From NCBI GenBank assembly GCA_009693335.1, contig SHXK01000012.1, positions 1 to 33,609 of the forward strand: 33,609 nucleotides of DNA, written 5' to 3'. A model generated the notes under the pieces. It did not search any database, was not told the DNA's origin, and saw nothing but the letters and a program-made list of their open reading frames with translations. Source of the stretch: Betaproteobacteria bacterium. GTDB lineage: Bacteria > Pseudomonadota > Gammaproteobacteria > Burkholderiales > SG8-39. Each line of letters starts with the position of its first letter. Position 1 is the stretch's first letter. Both the position numbers and the translations under genes were made by a program. Of the stretch, positions 17,371 through 26,688 are shown piece by piece.

Positions 17371-17688
17371 TCAGGCGCCGCCAACGGTCTGGATAATCTC
17401 GACGATGTCGCGGCTGCGCTTGACCCTGTCGCCCCATGCGCGGTCGAATTCCGCCACCAGGCGCTTGAGCCCATCTGAGCCCTGAATGGCCCGTACGCCC
17501 GCCACGTCGTCGAACTCGTAGAAGGCATAGTGCACGGACGGCTCCATCTCGCTCCAGCCACGCGACGCCCGTTGCGCCTTGAAGGCCTTGAGCGCATCCG
17601 GTAGGTGCTCGTCCCGGTACCAGCGGTCGAAGTCGTCTTTCGCGGCCGCATCCACGACCTGGGCACGCACGATAAAGTAGGCTGTCAT
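17371..17688 (-). CDS. small protein of possible dimeric alpha/beta-barrel (EthD-like) fold
   Basis: 105 aa, MTAYFIVRAQVVDAAAKDDFDRWYRDEHLPDALKAFKAQRASRGW...HYAFYEFDDVAGVRA: F.RWY..EHLP is typical of EthD/ABM-like proteins. Confidence 0.7.
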   Translation of the reverse strand: MTAYFIVRAQVVDAAAKDDFDRWYRDEHLPDALKAFKAQRASRGWSEMEPSVHYAFYEFDDVAGVRAIQGSDGLKRLVAEFDRAWGDRVKRSRDIVEIIQTVGGA

Positions 17689-17798
17689 CTGGTTCTCCCT
17701 CTTGGCGTCTGTCGCCTATGGTTGTCAACGAAATCGCAAGCCGCACAAGACCTACCCGGGCGGTGATGGCCTGCAAGTCACATTAGAATGTAAGCACT

Positions 17799-20093
17799 AT
17801 GAACGAAAAATACGGCATCGGCCAGCCTGTCCTACGCTTCGAGGATCCCCGCCTGCTGCGCGGCGAGGGACGCTACATCAACGACCTGGTGCTGCCCGGC
17901 ATGGCGCACCTGACTTACCTGCGCTCGCCGCACCCGCACGCACGGATCGTGTCGATCGACACCGCGGCTGCCAGCGCCGCCCCGGGCGTTCTTGGCGTCT
18001 TCACGGTCGAGGACCTGGAGCGCGACGGCGTCGGCACCACGGCGCCCTCTCTCAAGCGCAACCGCGCGGACGGTTCACCGATGTTCTGGCGCGCGCATCC
18101 GGGCCTCGCCAAAGGCATGGTGCGCCATGTCGGCGACCCTGTCGCCATCGTGGTAGCGGAAACCCAGGAACAGGCGAAAGACGCCACTGAGCAGATCCTG
18201 GTGGAGTACGAGGCGCGCCCCATCACCGACCCGGTCTGGGAGGAATGCCCCGATAACGTCAGTAATGTATTTGAGGTCGGCAACCAAGCGGCCACCGCGG
18301 CCGCGTTCGCGGGCGCGGCGCAGGTGGTGAAACGGCACTACAGCGTTTCGCGCGTCCATGCCCAGTACCTCGAGCCGCGTGGCGCGCTCGGGGAATGGGC
18401 GCCGGGTGCTGGCCGCTACACCCTGCATTGCGACGCGCAGCACCCGCACCACGTACGGGAACTCCTTGCCCGCTTGCTGAAGGTCGCCGAGCACCAGGTG
18501 CGCGTGGTGAGCAACGACGTTGGCGGCGGGTTCGGCGCCAAAGGCTGGGCGCACCTCGAGCACCGGCATGTGCTGTGGCTGGCGCGCAAGCTCGGCCGCC
18601 CGGTGAAGTGGACCTGCGATCGCAGCGAAGCGCTGCTTGTGGACGAACACGCGCGCGACGTGACTTCGAGCATTGAGCTCGCTTTCGACGCCGGCCACCG
18701 CATCCTCGCTCTGCGCGCACACAACATCAGCGCCCTTGGCGCCTACGTCTCCACCGACCGCAACCTCCTGCCCAGCTTCGCCAATCTGGGCTCGCTCATC
18801 GGGATGTACCGGATCCCCGCGGCTTACGTGCACGTCAGTAGCGTGTTCAGCTTCACCAACTGCCTCGCCCCCTATCGCGGCAACGGTCGCCCCGAGGCCA
18901 TCTACCTGCTCGAACGCCTGATGGACGACGCGGCGCGCGAACTGGGGGTGGATCGGGTGGAGCTGCGACGCCGCAATTTGATTCCCTCCGCGGCGATGCC
19001 CTACCAGACCACGCTCGGCTTCACTTACGACTGCGGCGCCTTCGAGAAAGGTATGGACCAGGCGCTGGCGCTGGCGCAGTGGGCGGATTTTTCTTCCAGA
19101 AAAGAAGTTTCAAACGCCAAGGGAAAACTTCGCGGCATCGGTCTGGCCAACGCCATCGAACGTGCGGCCGCGCCCGGTATGGAATACGCCGAGATCCGCT
19201 TCGAGACTGCCGGCACCGCGACCCTGCTGGTAGGCACCAAGAGCCATGGCCAGGGCCACGAAACCATGTACCGGCAGATCGCCGCCTCGCGGCTCGGCAT
19301 TCCTCTCGAGGAGATGCGGCTCATTGAAGGCGACACCGATATGCTCGCCTACGGTGCAGGCACCGCCGGTTCGCGCTCGACGGTGATCGGCGGTACCGCG
19401 CTGTGCCTCGCCGCCGACAAGGTGATCGCCAAGGGAAAACGCATCGCCGCGCAGTTGCTGGAAGCCGCCGACGCCGACATCGCTTTCGCCCTTGGTCGCT
19501 ACACCATCGCCGGCACCGACCGCGGCGTATCGCTAAAAGAAGTGGCGCGTGCCTCCTTCGCCTACGCCGCACTACCCAAGGACATGGAGCCGGGCCTCTT
19601 CGAGCACGCCACCTTCTCGCCCGCTCAGGAGACCTTTCCGAACGGCACCCACGTCTGCGAAGTGGAAGTAGATCCGCAAACCGGCGCCATTGAGCTCATC
19701 AACTATGTGGTCGTGGATGACGTCGGCACCGTCATCAATCCGCTTACTTTGCACGGCCAGGTGGTGGGCGGCATCGTGCAGGGCCTGGGCCAGATTCTCA
19801 TGGAACAGATCGTCTACGACGCGGAAACGGGACAGCTGCTCACCGGCTCATTCATGGACTACGCCCTACCGCGCGCCGGCGACCTGTGCAACTTCGAGGT
19901 CGGCCATAACACCGTGCCAACGAAACTCAATCCGCTCGGCGCCAAGGGCGCGGGTGAAGCCGGCACCGTCGGCGCGCTCGCCGCGGCGATGAACGCCATC
20001 GTCGATGCGCTCAGCACCAGCGACATCGATATGCCGACCACCAGTGAGCGCGTCTGGCAGGCGCTACAAAAGAGGCCTGTCAGTTCGCGGTAA
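17799..20093 (+). CDS. xanthine dehydrogenase family protein molybdopterin-binding subunit
   Basis: MNEKYGIGQPVLRFEDPRLLRGEGRYINDL, VGGGFGAKGWAHLEHRHVLWLARKLGRPVKWTCDRSE, GTAGSRSTVIGG, LNPLGAKGAGEAGTVGALAAAMNAIVDAL (active-site Glu region). Confidence 0.93.
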   Translation: MNEKYGIGQPVLRFEDPRLLRGEGRYINDLVLPGMAHLTYLRSPHPHARIVSIDTAAASAAPGVLGVFTVEDLERDGVGTTAPSLKRNRADGSPMFWRAHPGLAKGMVRHVGDPVAIVVAETQEQAKDATEQILVEYEARPITDPVWEECPDNVSNVFEVGNQAATAAAFAGAAQVVKRHYSVSRVHAQYLEPRGALGEWAPGAGRYTLHCDAQHPHHVRELLARLLKVAEHQVRVVSNDVGGGFGAKGWAHLEHRHVLWLARKLGRPVKWTCDRSEALLVDEHARDVTSSIELAFDAGHRILALRAHNISALGAYVSTDRNLLPSFANLGSLIGMYRIPAAYVHVSSVFSFTNCLAPYRGNGRPEAIYLLERLMDDAARELGVDRVELRRRNLIPSAAMPYQTTLGFTYDCGAFEKGMDQALALAQWADFSSRKEVSNAKGKLRGIGLANAIERAAAPGMEYAEIRFETAGTATLLVGTKSHGQGHETMYRQIAASRLGIPLEEMRLIEGDTDMLAYGAGTAGSRSTVIGGTALCLAADKVIAKGKRIAAQLLEAADADIAFALGRYTIAGTDRGVSLKEVARASFAYAALPKDMEPGLFEHATFSPAQETFPNGTHVCEVEVDPQTGAIELINYVVVDDVGTVINPLTLHGQVVGGIVQGLGQILMEQIVYDAETGQLLTGSFMDYALPRAGDLCNFEVGHNTVPTKLNPLGAKGAGEAGTVGALAAAMNAIVDALSTSDIDMPTTSERVWQALQKRPVSSR

Positions 20094-21090
20094 TGCGCGC
20101 TTCCTTCACCACCCGGCCCCAGGTCGCGTATTCGCGCTCAAGGTATTTCGCCAGCGCCTGGCTGGTTCCAGGCATCGGTTCCATGCCATGGCCAAGCAGC
20201 TGCTCGCGCACTTCCGGGACTGACATCACCTTCACCAGTTCCAGGTTCAGGCGTGCGAGGATTTCCTTCGGCGTCTTGGCGGGCGCGACGTAGGCGTACC
20301 AGTTGGTCGCCTCGTAGCCCGGATATCCCTGCTCGGCGATGGTCGGCACTTCGGGCATCGCCGGTGAGCGCTGCGCGCCAGTGGTCGCCAAAGCGCGCAG
20401 CTTACCGGCCTTCACGTGGGCGCCGGCCGAAGCCGGGGTCGCGAATACCGCCGCGATCTGCCCGCCCAGCAGGTCGGTAACCGCCGGGCCGCCGCCCTTG
20501 TAGGGAACGTGCACGATGTCGATCTTCGCCACCAGGCGGAACAATTCTCCGGCCAAGTGGCCCAGGTTGCCAACACCGGAGGAGCCGTAGTTGATCGTTC
20601 CGGGCTTGGCCGCCGCGAGCTTGACGAATTCAGCGAGCGTATGCGCCGCCACCGACGGATGCAGCACCAGCACATTGGGAAACACCACCGCCATGGTGAT
20701 GGGCGCCAGATCGCGCAGCGGCTCGTACGGAGGTTTCGGCAGCAGGTGCGGCGTGATCGCCATCGAGCCGATCGAAGCCAACAGGATCGTATGTCCGTCG
20801 GGCGCCGCCTTCACCACCAGGTCGGTCGCGATGTTACCGCCGGCGCCCGCTTTGTTCTCGACCAACACCGGCTGCCCGAGGTTTTCAGCGAGTCTCTTGG
20901 CAATGATGCGCGAGGCGGTGTCGGTGCCACCGCCCGGGGCGAAGCCAACGACCATGTTAATGGGCCGGCTTGGATAAGGCACCTGGGCCGCCGCGCCGCC
21001 CGCGACCGCGGTTGCCAACGCCATCCAGAGTAATTTTTTCATGCGCATCGGCAGCATCGCCCAAATCGGCGGTGTCAGTTCTGATTTCAT
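20080..21090 (-). CDS. Bug family tripartite tricarboxylate transporter substrate-binding protein
   Basis: VPYPSRPINMVVGFAPGGGTDTASRIIAKRLAENLGQPVLVENKAGAGGNIATDLVVKAAPDGHT. Start uncertain: 21090 (MKSELTPP, AGGGAG-like RBS) or 21042 (MKKLLWM). Confidence 0.93.
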   Translation of the reverse strand: MKSELTPPIWAMLPMRMKKLLWMALATAVAGGAAAQVPYPSRPINMVVGFAPGGGTDTASRIIAKRLAENLGQPVLVENKAGAGGNIATDLVVKAAPDGHTILLASIGSMAITPHLLPKPPYEPLRDLAPITMAVVFPNVLVLHPSVAAHTLAEFVKLAAAKPGTINYGSSGVGNLGHLAGELFRLVAKIDIVHVPYKGGGPAVTDLLGGQIAAVFATPASAGAHVKAGKLRALATTGAQRSPAMPEVPTIAEQGYPGYEATNWYAYVAPAKTPKEILARLNLELVKVMSVPEVREQLLGHGMEPMPGTSQALAKYLEREYATWGRVVKEARITAN

Positions 21091-21278
21091 GGTCGCTCCC
21101 TGCGTTGCCTGAAAGACGCAGCTTACTCCCTGGGCCATGCGCCAGGACATTGCGCGGTTACGTGCGGGGTTACGTACGTTACATCTGGCAACACTTCATT
21201 ACCAAAAATGTCCGCCTGTCGTTAAATGCTGCAGGACTGGGGTAGCATGGGCTTCTTTGTTATTGAAAAGTGGACAAC

Positions 21279-21582
21279 ATGAGTGGTGAGGGAGAGTCCG
21301 TAGCGGCGTCAGTAACAAAACCCACTGCCCCCCGGCGGTCGATCCCATCGAAGAACTGGCGAAGAAAATTTTCATCGAGCTCTCCGCACAGGTGCATGCG
21401 CAAGCCGGCGAAAAACCCGAGCACAAGAAGCTGGTCGAAGTGAGCTTCCGCCTCGCCGAGGCGTTCCAGGCCGGCAATCTCGAGTTCAACACCGCCGCGC
21501 GCGCGCCGACGCAAAAGCCAAAGCCAGCGTGGACGTGAGCAAAATCGAGATCGACTTCGGCGCGATTAGCAGCAAGAAATAG
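21279..21582 (+). pseudogene. small hypothetical protein gene (about 100 aa) interrupted by two apparent frameshifts
   Basis: Frame 3: MSGEGESVAASVTKPTAP, then frame 2: AVDPIEELAKKIFIELSAQVHAQAGEKPEHKKLVEVSFRLAEAFQAGNLEFNTAAR, then frame 1: DAKAKASVDVSKIEIDFGAISSKK*. The switches lie at a C6 run and a GCGCGCGCG run. Confidence 0.65.
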
Positions 21583-21693
21583 CGGCAGCAGAAATAAGCA
21601 CCGCGCTTGCCTATCCATCGCCCCTAGCCGCGCTCTAGCCTTGCGAACCTGAGGCCCGCAGCGGGCCGTCACTACGGTATTCTGCGGTTACCT

Positions 21694-22953
21694 GTGAAAC
21701 GCATCTTCTACGGCTGGTGGATGGCCGGCGCCGGCAGCCTGATGCAGTTCGTGCAGGGCACCCTGCTGCTGCATTCGTTCGGCGCCTATTTCGCGGTGCT
21801 GCGCGACGACCGCGGCTGGTCCAAGACCGAGCTCTCAGGCGCTGCGGCCCTGCACCAGGTCGAGGCCGCGATCCTCGGCCCGCTGCTCGGTTGGTTCATC
21901 GACCGCTTCGGACCGCAGTGGGTGATTCGCATCGGGGTCCTCATTTTCGGTGCGGGCTTCATGCTGCTCAGCACCATCGATTCACTGCTCGCTTTCTACG
22001 GCGCCTTCATCGTCACCGCCCTGGGCGCCAGTCTGTGCGGTTTCTTTCCGCTCAACGTGGCGCTGATCCACTGGTTCGAGAAGAAACGCGCCCGCGCGCT
22101 CTCCTCGATGCAAATCGGCATGGCGGCGGGGGGCTTGTGCGTGCCACTGGTGGCTTGGGCGCTCGCGACCTGGGGCTGGCGCGCCACCTCTTTTGCCTCC
22201 GGCATCATCATCATCGCGCTGTGCCTGCCGCTTTCCTTCGTCATCCGCCGCCGACCCGAAGACATGGGTGAAGTGATGGATGGAGTCGGGTCCAGGCCGT
22301 CCGATTCGATTGCAACATCGGAAAACGAAAATGCTGCATCCACACGTGATTTCACCGCGCGCGAGGCGCTGCGCACACCGGCGTTCTGGCTGATTTCGCT
22401 GGGCCACGGCTTCGCCCTTTTCGTGGTGATGGGCGTCAACACGCACGCCATCATCCACATGAAGGAAGGCCTGGGCTACACCATTGAGGCTGCGGCCCTG
22501 GTGATCACCCTGCAGACCGTGGCGCAGCTCTGCGGCGTGGGCGTCGGCGCCTGGGTTGGTGACCGCCTCAACAAACGCCTCATGTCCGCCGCGTGCATGC
22601 TCGGCCACATGGGCGGGTTGCTGTTCCTCACCTACGCCAGCAACGTCGCCATGGTGGTCGCCTATGCGCTGCTGCACGGCGCCGCCTGGGGACTGCGTGG
22701 ACCGATGATGCAGGCGATCCGCGCCGACTACTTTGGCCGCAGCGCCATCGGCATGATCCTCGGGCTGTCTTTCCTGATCATGGTCATCGGCCAGGTGGGC
22801 GGCCCGATGATCGCCGGCATCATGGCCGACATCACCGGCAACTATCGCGCAGGCTTCACCACCCTGGCGTTACTGGCAGGCTTGGGCTCGGTCTTCTTCT
22901 TGCTCGCCAAGCGGCCGCCACGGCCGATGCTCATCACCGGCGCCGCAAGGTAG
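21694..22953 (+). CDS. MFS transporter
   Basis: GTG start; MKRIFYGWWMAGAGSLMQFVQGTLLLHSFGAYFAVLRDDRGWSKTELSGA...GPLLGWFIDRFGPQWVIRIG; about 12 hydrophobic segments. Confidence 0.92.
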   Translation: MKRIFYGWWMAGAGSLMQFVQGTLLLHSFGAYFAVLRDDRGWSKTELSGAAALHQVEAAILGPLLGWFIDRFGPQWVIRIGVLIFGAGFMLLSTIDSLLAFYGAFIVTALGASLCGFFPLNVALIHWFEKKRARALSSMQIGMAAGGLCVPLVAWALATWGWRATSFASGIIIIALCLPLSFVIRRRPEDMGEVMDGVGSRPSDSIATSENENAASTRDFTAREALRTPAFWLISLGHGFALFVVMGVNTHAIIHMKEGLGYTIEAAALVITLQTVAQLCGVGVGAWVGDRLNKRLMSAACMLGHMGGLLFLTYASNVAMVVAYALLHGAAWGLRGPMMQAIRADYFGRSAIGMILGLSFLIMVIGQVGGPMIAGIMADITGNYRAGFTTLALLAGLGSVFFLLAKRPPRPMLITGAAR

Positions 22954-24163
22954 TCCAGCTTGCCAGCTGCGCGACGACCAACAACTGCGCGACCACCGAC
23001 AACAGAAGCGCGGCCGAATAGCCCCGCGCGTCCCAACCGCCGGCTGCGGCTCGCGGCCACAGGTCGAGGATCCAGCCTATCGCCGCCTGCAACAGGAACG
23101 CGCCGAGCAGCGTCAGCGTGTTAATAGCGGTCGATACGCGACCCATCTGCTCAGCCGGAAACATCTGGCCGACGGCGATATAACCCGTCGGCCCGCCCGC
23201 GCCGAAAAAAGCGAATAGAACCCAGAGCACGGTGACTGCCGTGGGGCTCGAGGGCTGCAGGATCAAGCCGACCTGCGCGGCCAACAATCCAGCGAAGCAG
23301 ATCCCTGGTACCAGCAGCCCCGAGCGACCGCGCGCCTGCGCGCGACTGCTCGCTTGCCCGCTCAACAGGGTGCCTGCGGTCATGGCCAGCGTGTAAAGCA
23401 GCAGCGTGTGCGCCCGTGTCGGGCCATCGTAACCGGCGACGTCGCGCAGCCAGGGCCCAGCCCACAGGCCCAGGTAAGTGAAGTTAAGGATGGACAGCAT
23501 CGCCACGGCCGGCGCAAAGCGCCAGAACATGCGCGAGCCGAGGATCTGCCCCATCACCGCAAGCTCGGCCTGGAGGCCACGGCGCACTGCCGGCCGGGGC
23601 TTGTCGCGCACCGAGGCGTAGATCCAGAGTGCCACTACCACGGACAGGCCTGCGAGCAGCCAGAACACGCCGCGCCAGCCGAGCATCGGCAGCACCGCCT
23701 CGACCGGCGCGGTGGTGAGTACGCTGCCCAGCGTCGCCACCGCCATCGCCAGCCCGGTCATGCCTGCCACCTGCGCGGGCGCGAACCACTGCGTGTTCGC
23801 TTTTAGGATCGCCATCAGGCCGGCCGAGATGCCCACCCCCAGGATCACGCGCGCGACGGAGAATCCGGCCAGCCCGTCGGCGAGCGCGAACACGGCGAAA
23901 CCGACCGCCGCGACCAGACTCAGCGCGGCCTGGATACGGCGCGTGCCGAGCATGTCGAGCGCCATGCCGACCGGCAATTGTGCGGCCGCGTAGGCGGCGA
24001 ACATGCATGCGGAGAGTAGGCCGAGTTGGCTCGCCGAAAGTGCAAATTCCACCGCCAGCACCGGGCCGATAATCGCCATCACCGTACGCGAGGCCTGATT
24101 GAGAAAATTCAACGCCGCCAGCGGCAGGGTGACCCTCAGGAACAAGCCGTAACCGGGGTTCAT
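22934..24163 (-). CDS. MFS transporter
   Basis: MNPGYGLFLRVTLPLAALNFLNQASRTVMAIIGPVLAVEFALSASQLGLLSACMFAAYAAAQLPVGMALDMLGTRRIQAALSL. ATG at 24163, 13 nt after the ABC-F stop. Confidence 0.92.
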   Translation of the reverse strand: MNPGYGLFLRVTLPLAALNFLNQASRTVMAIIGPVLAVEFALSASQLGLLSACMFAAYAAAQLPVGMALDMLGTRRIQAALSLVAAVGFAVFALADGLAGFSVARVILGVGISAGLMAILKANTQWFAPAQVAGMTGLAMAVATLGSVLTTAPVEAVLPMLGWRGVFWLLAGLSVVVALWIYASVRDKPRPAVRRGLQAELAVMGQILGSRMFWRFAPAVAMLSILNFTYLGLWAGPWLRDVAGYDGPTRAHTLLLYTLAMTAGTLLSGQASSRAQARGRSGLLVPGICFAGLLAAQVGLILQPSSPTAVTVLWVLFAFFGAGGPTGYIAVGQMFPAEQMGRVSTAINTLTLLGAFLLQAAIGWILDLWPRAAAGGWDARGYSAALLLSVVAQLLVVAQLASWTTLRRR

Positions 24164-24176
24164 GCGCGGCGCGGCG

Positions 24177-25820
24177 TCAAGCGGCAGCCAACTCCGGGCC
24201 CGCCAGGTAGTCCTCGTAGGTGCCGCGGAAGTCGACCACGCTTGCCGCGCCACCCGAGGCGCCGGGTCTCAACTCGAGAATGCGCGTGGCCAGAGACGAT
24301 ACGAACTCGCGGTCGTGCGAAACGAAAATGAGCGTCCCGCTGTATTTGTCGAGCGCGGTGTTGAGAGACTCGATGGATTCCATGTCGAGATGGTTGGTTG
24401 GCTCATCGAGCAGCATCACATTCGGCATGTTCAGCACCAGCTTGCCGATCAGCATGCGCTGCCCCTCGCCACCCGAAATGACCTTGAGCGACTTCTTTTG
24501 CTCGTCACCCGAGAATAAGAGCTGCCCAAGCGTCGCGCGTACGATCTGGTCGTCCTGCTCGCGGTCGAGGCGGCGCCAGCGGCCGAGCCAGTCGGCGAGA
24601 CACTCTTCTCCATTTTTTCCATCGCCCTTGAATTCGTCCGCCGGATCCTGCGGCCAGTAACCCAGGCGCGCCTTCTCCGCCCACTTGATGGTGCCCGCGC
24701 TGGCCTCCAGATTCTGCGCCAGACAGCGCAGCAGCGTGGTCTTGCCGATGCCGTTGGGGCCGATGATCGCCACCTTCTCGCCCGCCTCGATGGAGAGGTT
24801 GAGGTTATTGAGCAGATTTTTGTCGCCCCAGGATTTTGAAAGATTCCTGACTTCAACCGCCAACCGATGCAGCTTCTCCTTCGGATCGACCAGGAAGCGG
24901 ATGAACGGATACTGCCGGCTAGAGGGCTTCACGTCCTCCACTTTCAACTTTTCGATCATCTTCATGCGCGAGGTCGCTTGGCGCGCCTTGGCCTTGTGGG
25001 CGCGGAAGCGCCGCACGAACTCCTCGAGATCGGAGATGCGGTCCTTGGCGCGCGCGTTGGCGTTTTGCTGCTGCTGCTTGGCCAGCGCCGAGGCTTCCAT
25101 ATAGTCGTCGTAACTACCCGGGTAAACGCGGATGGCGCCGAAATCCACGTCCGCCATATGCGTGCAAACGCTGGAGAGGAAGTGCCGGTCGTGCGAGATG
25201 ATCACCATCGTACTGGTGCGTCGGTTCAGCACATCTTCCAGCCAGCGGATGCTATTGATGTCCAGGTTGTTGGTCGGCTCGTCCAGCAGCAGGATTTCCG
25301 GGTCACCAAAGAGGGCCTGCGCCAGCAGCACGCGCAGCTTCCAGCCCGGCGCCACCGCGCTCATCAATCCCTGGTGCTGGGACGTCGGCACGCCAAGACC
25401 CAGCAGCAACTCACCCGCCCGCGCCTCGGCCGTGTAGCCGCCGTACTCCGCGTACTTGGCCTCCAGGTCCGCCGCACGCAGAAACTCCGCCTCCCCCGCC
25501 TGCGCATCCGCATAGATCGCGTCGCGCTCGCGCATCGCCGCCCACATCTGCGCGTGGCCCTGCAGCACCACGTCCAGCACCCGCTCGCTCTCGTAGGCGA
25601 ACTGGTCCTGACGCAGCCGCCCCAAGCGCTCGTTGGTGTCAATTGCCACGGTCCCTGCGGAAGGCTCGAGCTCCCCACCCAAGATCTTCATGAAGGTGGA
25701 TTTGCCGCAGCCGTTGGCGCCGATCAGGCCATAGCGGTTGCCGCCGCCGAATTTCACGGCGACGTCCGAGAATAGGGGCTTGGCCCCGAACTGCATGGCG
25801 ATACCGGAGGCGACGATCAC
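24177..25820 (-). CDS. ABC-F family ATPase (YbiT-like)
   Basis: Two ABC domains: [27 protein letters not shown] and [59 protein letters not shown]; no TM segments. Confidence 0.95.
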   Translation of the reverse strand: MIVASGIAMQFGAKPLFSDVAVKFGGGNRYGLIGANGCGKSTFMKILGGELEPSAGTVAIDTNERLGRLRQDQFAYESERVLDVVLQGHAQMWAAMRERDAIYADAQAGEAEFLRAADLEAKYAEYGGYTAEARAGELLLGLGVPTSQHQGLMSAVAPGWKLRVLLAQALFGDPEILLLDEPTNNLDINSIRWLEDVLNRRTSTMVIISHDRHFLSSVCTHMADVDFGAIRVYPGSYDDYMEASALAKQQQQNANARAKDRISDLEEFVRRFRAHKAKARQATSRMKMIEKLKVEDVKPSSRQYPFIRFLVDPKEKLHRLAVEVRNLSKSWGDKNLLNNLNLSIEAGEKVAIIGPNGIGKTTLLRCLAQNLEASAGTIKWAEKARLGYWPQDPADEFKGDGKNGEECLADWLGRWRRLDREQDDQIVRATLGQLLFSGDEQKKSLKVISGGEGQRMLIGKLVLNMPNVMLLDEPTNHLDMESIESLNTALDKYSGTLIFVSHDREFVSSLATRILELRPGASGGAASVVDFRGTYEDYLAGPELAAA

Positions 25821-25949
25821 GAGGATTCCAGAAAGGAAAAACCAGCTGCAGCCAGCTTGCGCAGCTTAACTACGGGGACTAACGGCGAGCGCGGATTGTA
25901 GCAGCCTCACTTATCCTCCAGGAGAACTAGCCTTGTAGTCACATTTTGT

Positions 25950-26342
25950 TCAGGGCGAAGCCACCGGCGGACGGGCGCCAAGCCGTGCCGCGCGGCGCGA
26001 CAGGTTCGCGTCAAAGCTTAGAAATTTCTCGGTGCGCTCGCTCAGCGCCAGATGGAATGCGTCCGCGAAGTCCAGACCGGACTCCATCCAGTCGAGCGCG
26101 CGCCGCACCGCATCTGCATGCTGCGCATGAGCGCGCGGCAGGGCGACTATCTTGCGCAGCGCCGAAGCGATCTCGGCGCGTGTCGCCTCCCGGGCGGCCA
26201 GCACCCAAGTGAGCTCGAGCAGGACGGTCACCGGGATAAAGAAGTCCTCTTCGGCCTCGAGTGCCGCGATCGACCGCCGGTGCTGATCCGGGTCGTCGGC
26301 GAGCACGAAGCGCGCGAGCACGTTGGTGTCGACGCCGATCAC
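25950..26342 (-). CDS. PIN-domain toxin (type II TA)
   Basis: MIGVDTNVLARFVLADDPDQ, VTVLLELTWVL, DFADAFHLALSE, FLSFDANLSRRAARLGA: acidic PIN residues present. Confidence 0.9.
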   Translation of the reverse strand: MIGVDTNVLARFVLADDPDQHRRSIAALEAEEDFFIPVTVLLELTWVLAAREATRAEIASALRKIVALPRAHAQHADAVRRALDWMESGLDFADAFHLALSERTEKFLSFDANLSRRAARLGARPPVASP

Positions 26343-26626
26343 GGGCGCCTCCGCGTCCGGCTCTTGGTGCGTTGGTCATCGGCAAGCACGGCGGCCATGA
26401 TCGACGCCGCCTCGTGCGCCGTGGACATGCGTCTGCCGCGGTGGGCGAGTATCCCCGCCAAACCCCGCACCCGCTCCACGTGGTCAGTCGAGCGGACCGA
26501 AACCTTGAATACCTTGCCGGACAGCAACTCGACCTCGAGTTCGGTGCCGCTGCGGATGCCGAGCGCTTCGCGCACCAGCTTGGGGATGACCATCTGTCCC
26601 TTGCTCGAACTGCGAGTGGATTCCAT
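26339..26626 (-). CDS. AbrB/MazE/SpoVT-family antitoxin
   Basis: MESTRSSSKGQMVIPKLVREALGIRSGTELEVELLSGKVFKVSV: swapped-hairpin AbrB motif; 4-nt overlap with the PIN gene. Confidence 0.9.
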   Translation of the reverse strand: MESTRSSSKGQMVIPKLVREALGIRSGTELEVELLSGKVFKVSVRSTDHVERVRGLAGILAHRGRRMSTAHEAASIMAAVLADDQRTKSRTRRRP

Positions 26627-26645
26627 GACGCCCCGGGCTTATAGA

Positions 26646-26667
26646 GTAAGACGAATAGGTAAGACGA
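26646..26667. promoter_or_regulatory. direct repeat GTAAGACGA x2 upstream of the antitoxin gene; candidate operator
   Basis: GTAAGACGA at 26646-26654 and 26659-26667 (13-bp period), about 20 bp upstream of the antitoxin start (minus strand). Confidence 0.45.
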
Positions 26668-26688
26668 TACGCCCTACGACCCGGCCGG

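Noticed and set aside
17780-17791. Short inverted repeat ACATT-AG-AATGT just upstream of the molybdopterin subunit gene
   Set aside because: Arms of only 5 bp at A/T-rich promoter-like sequence; too short to distinguish from chance without comparative data.
24867-25775. 302-aa + strand ORF antisense to the ABC-F gene
   Set aside because: Fully covered by the ABC-F CDS with strong motifs on the other strand; no domain signal.
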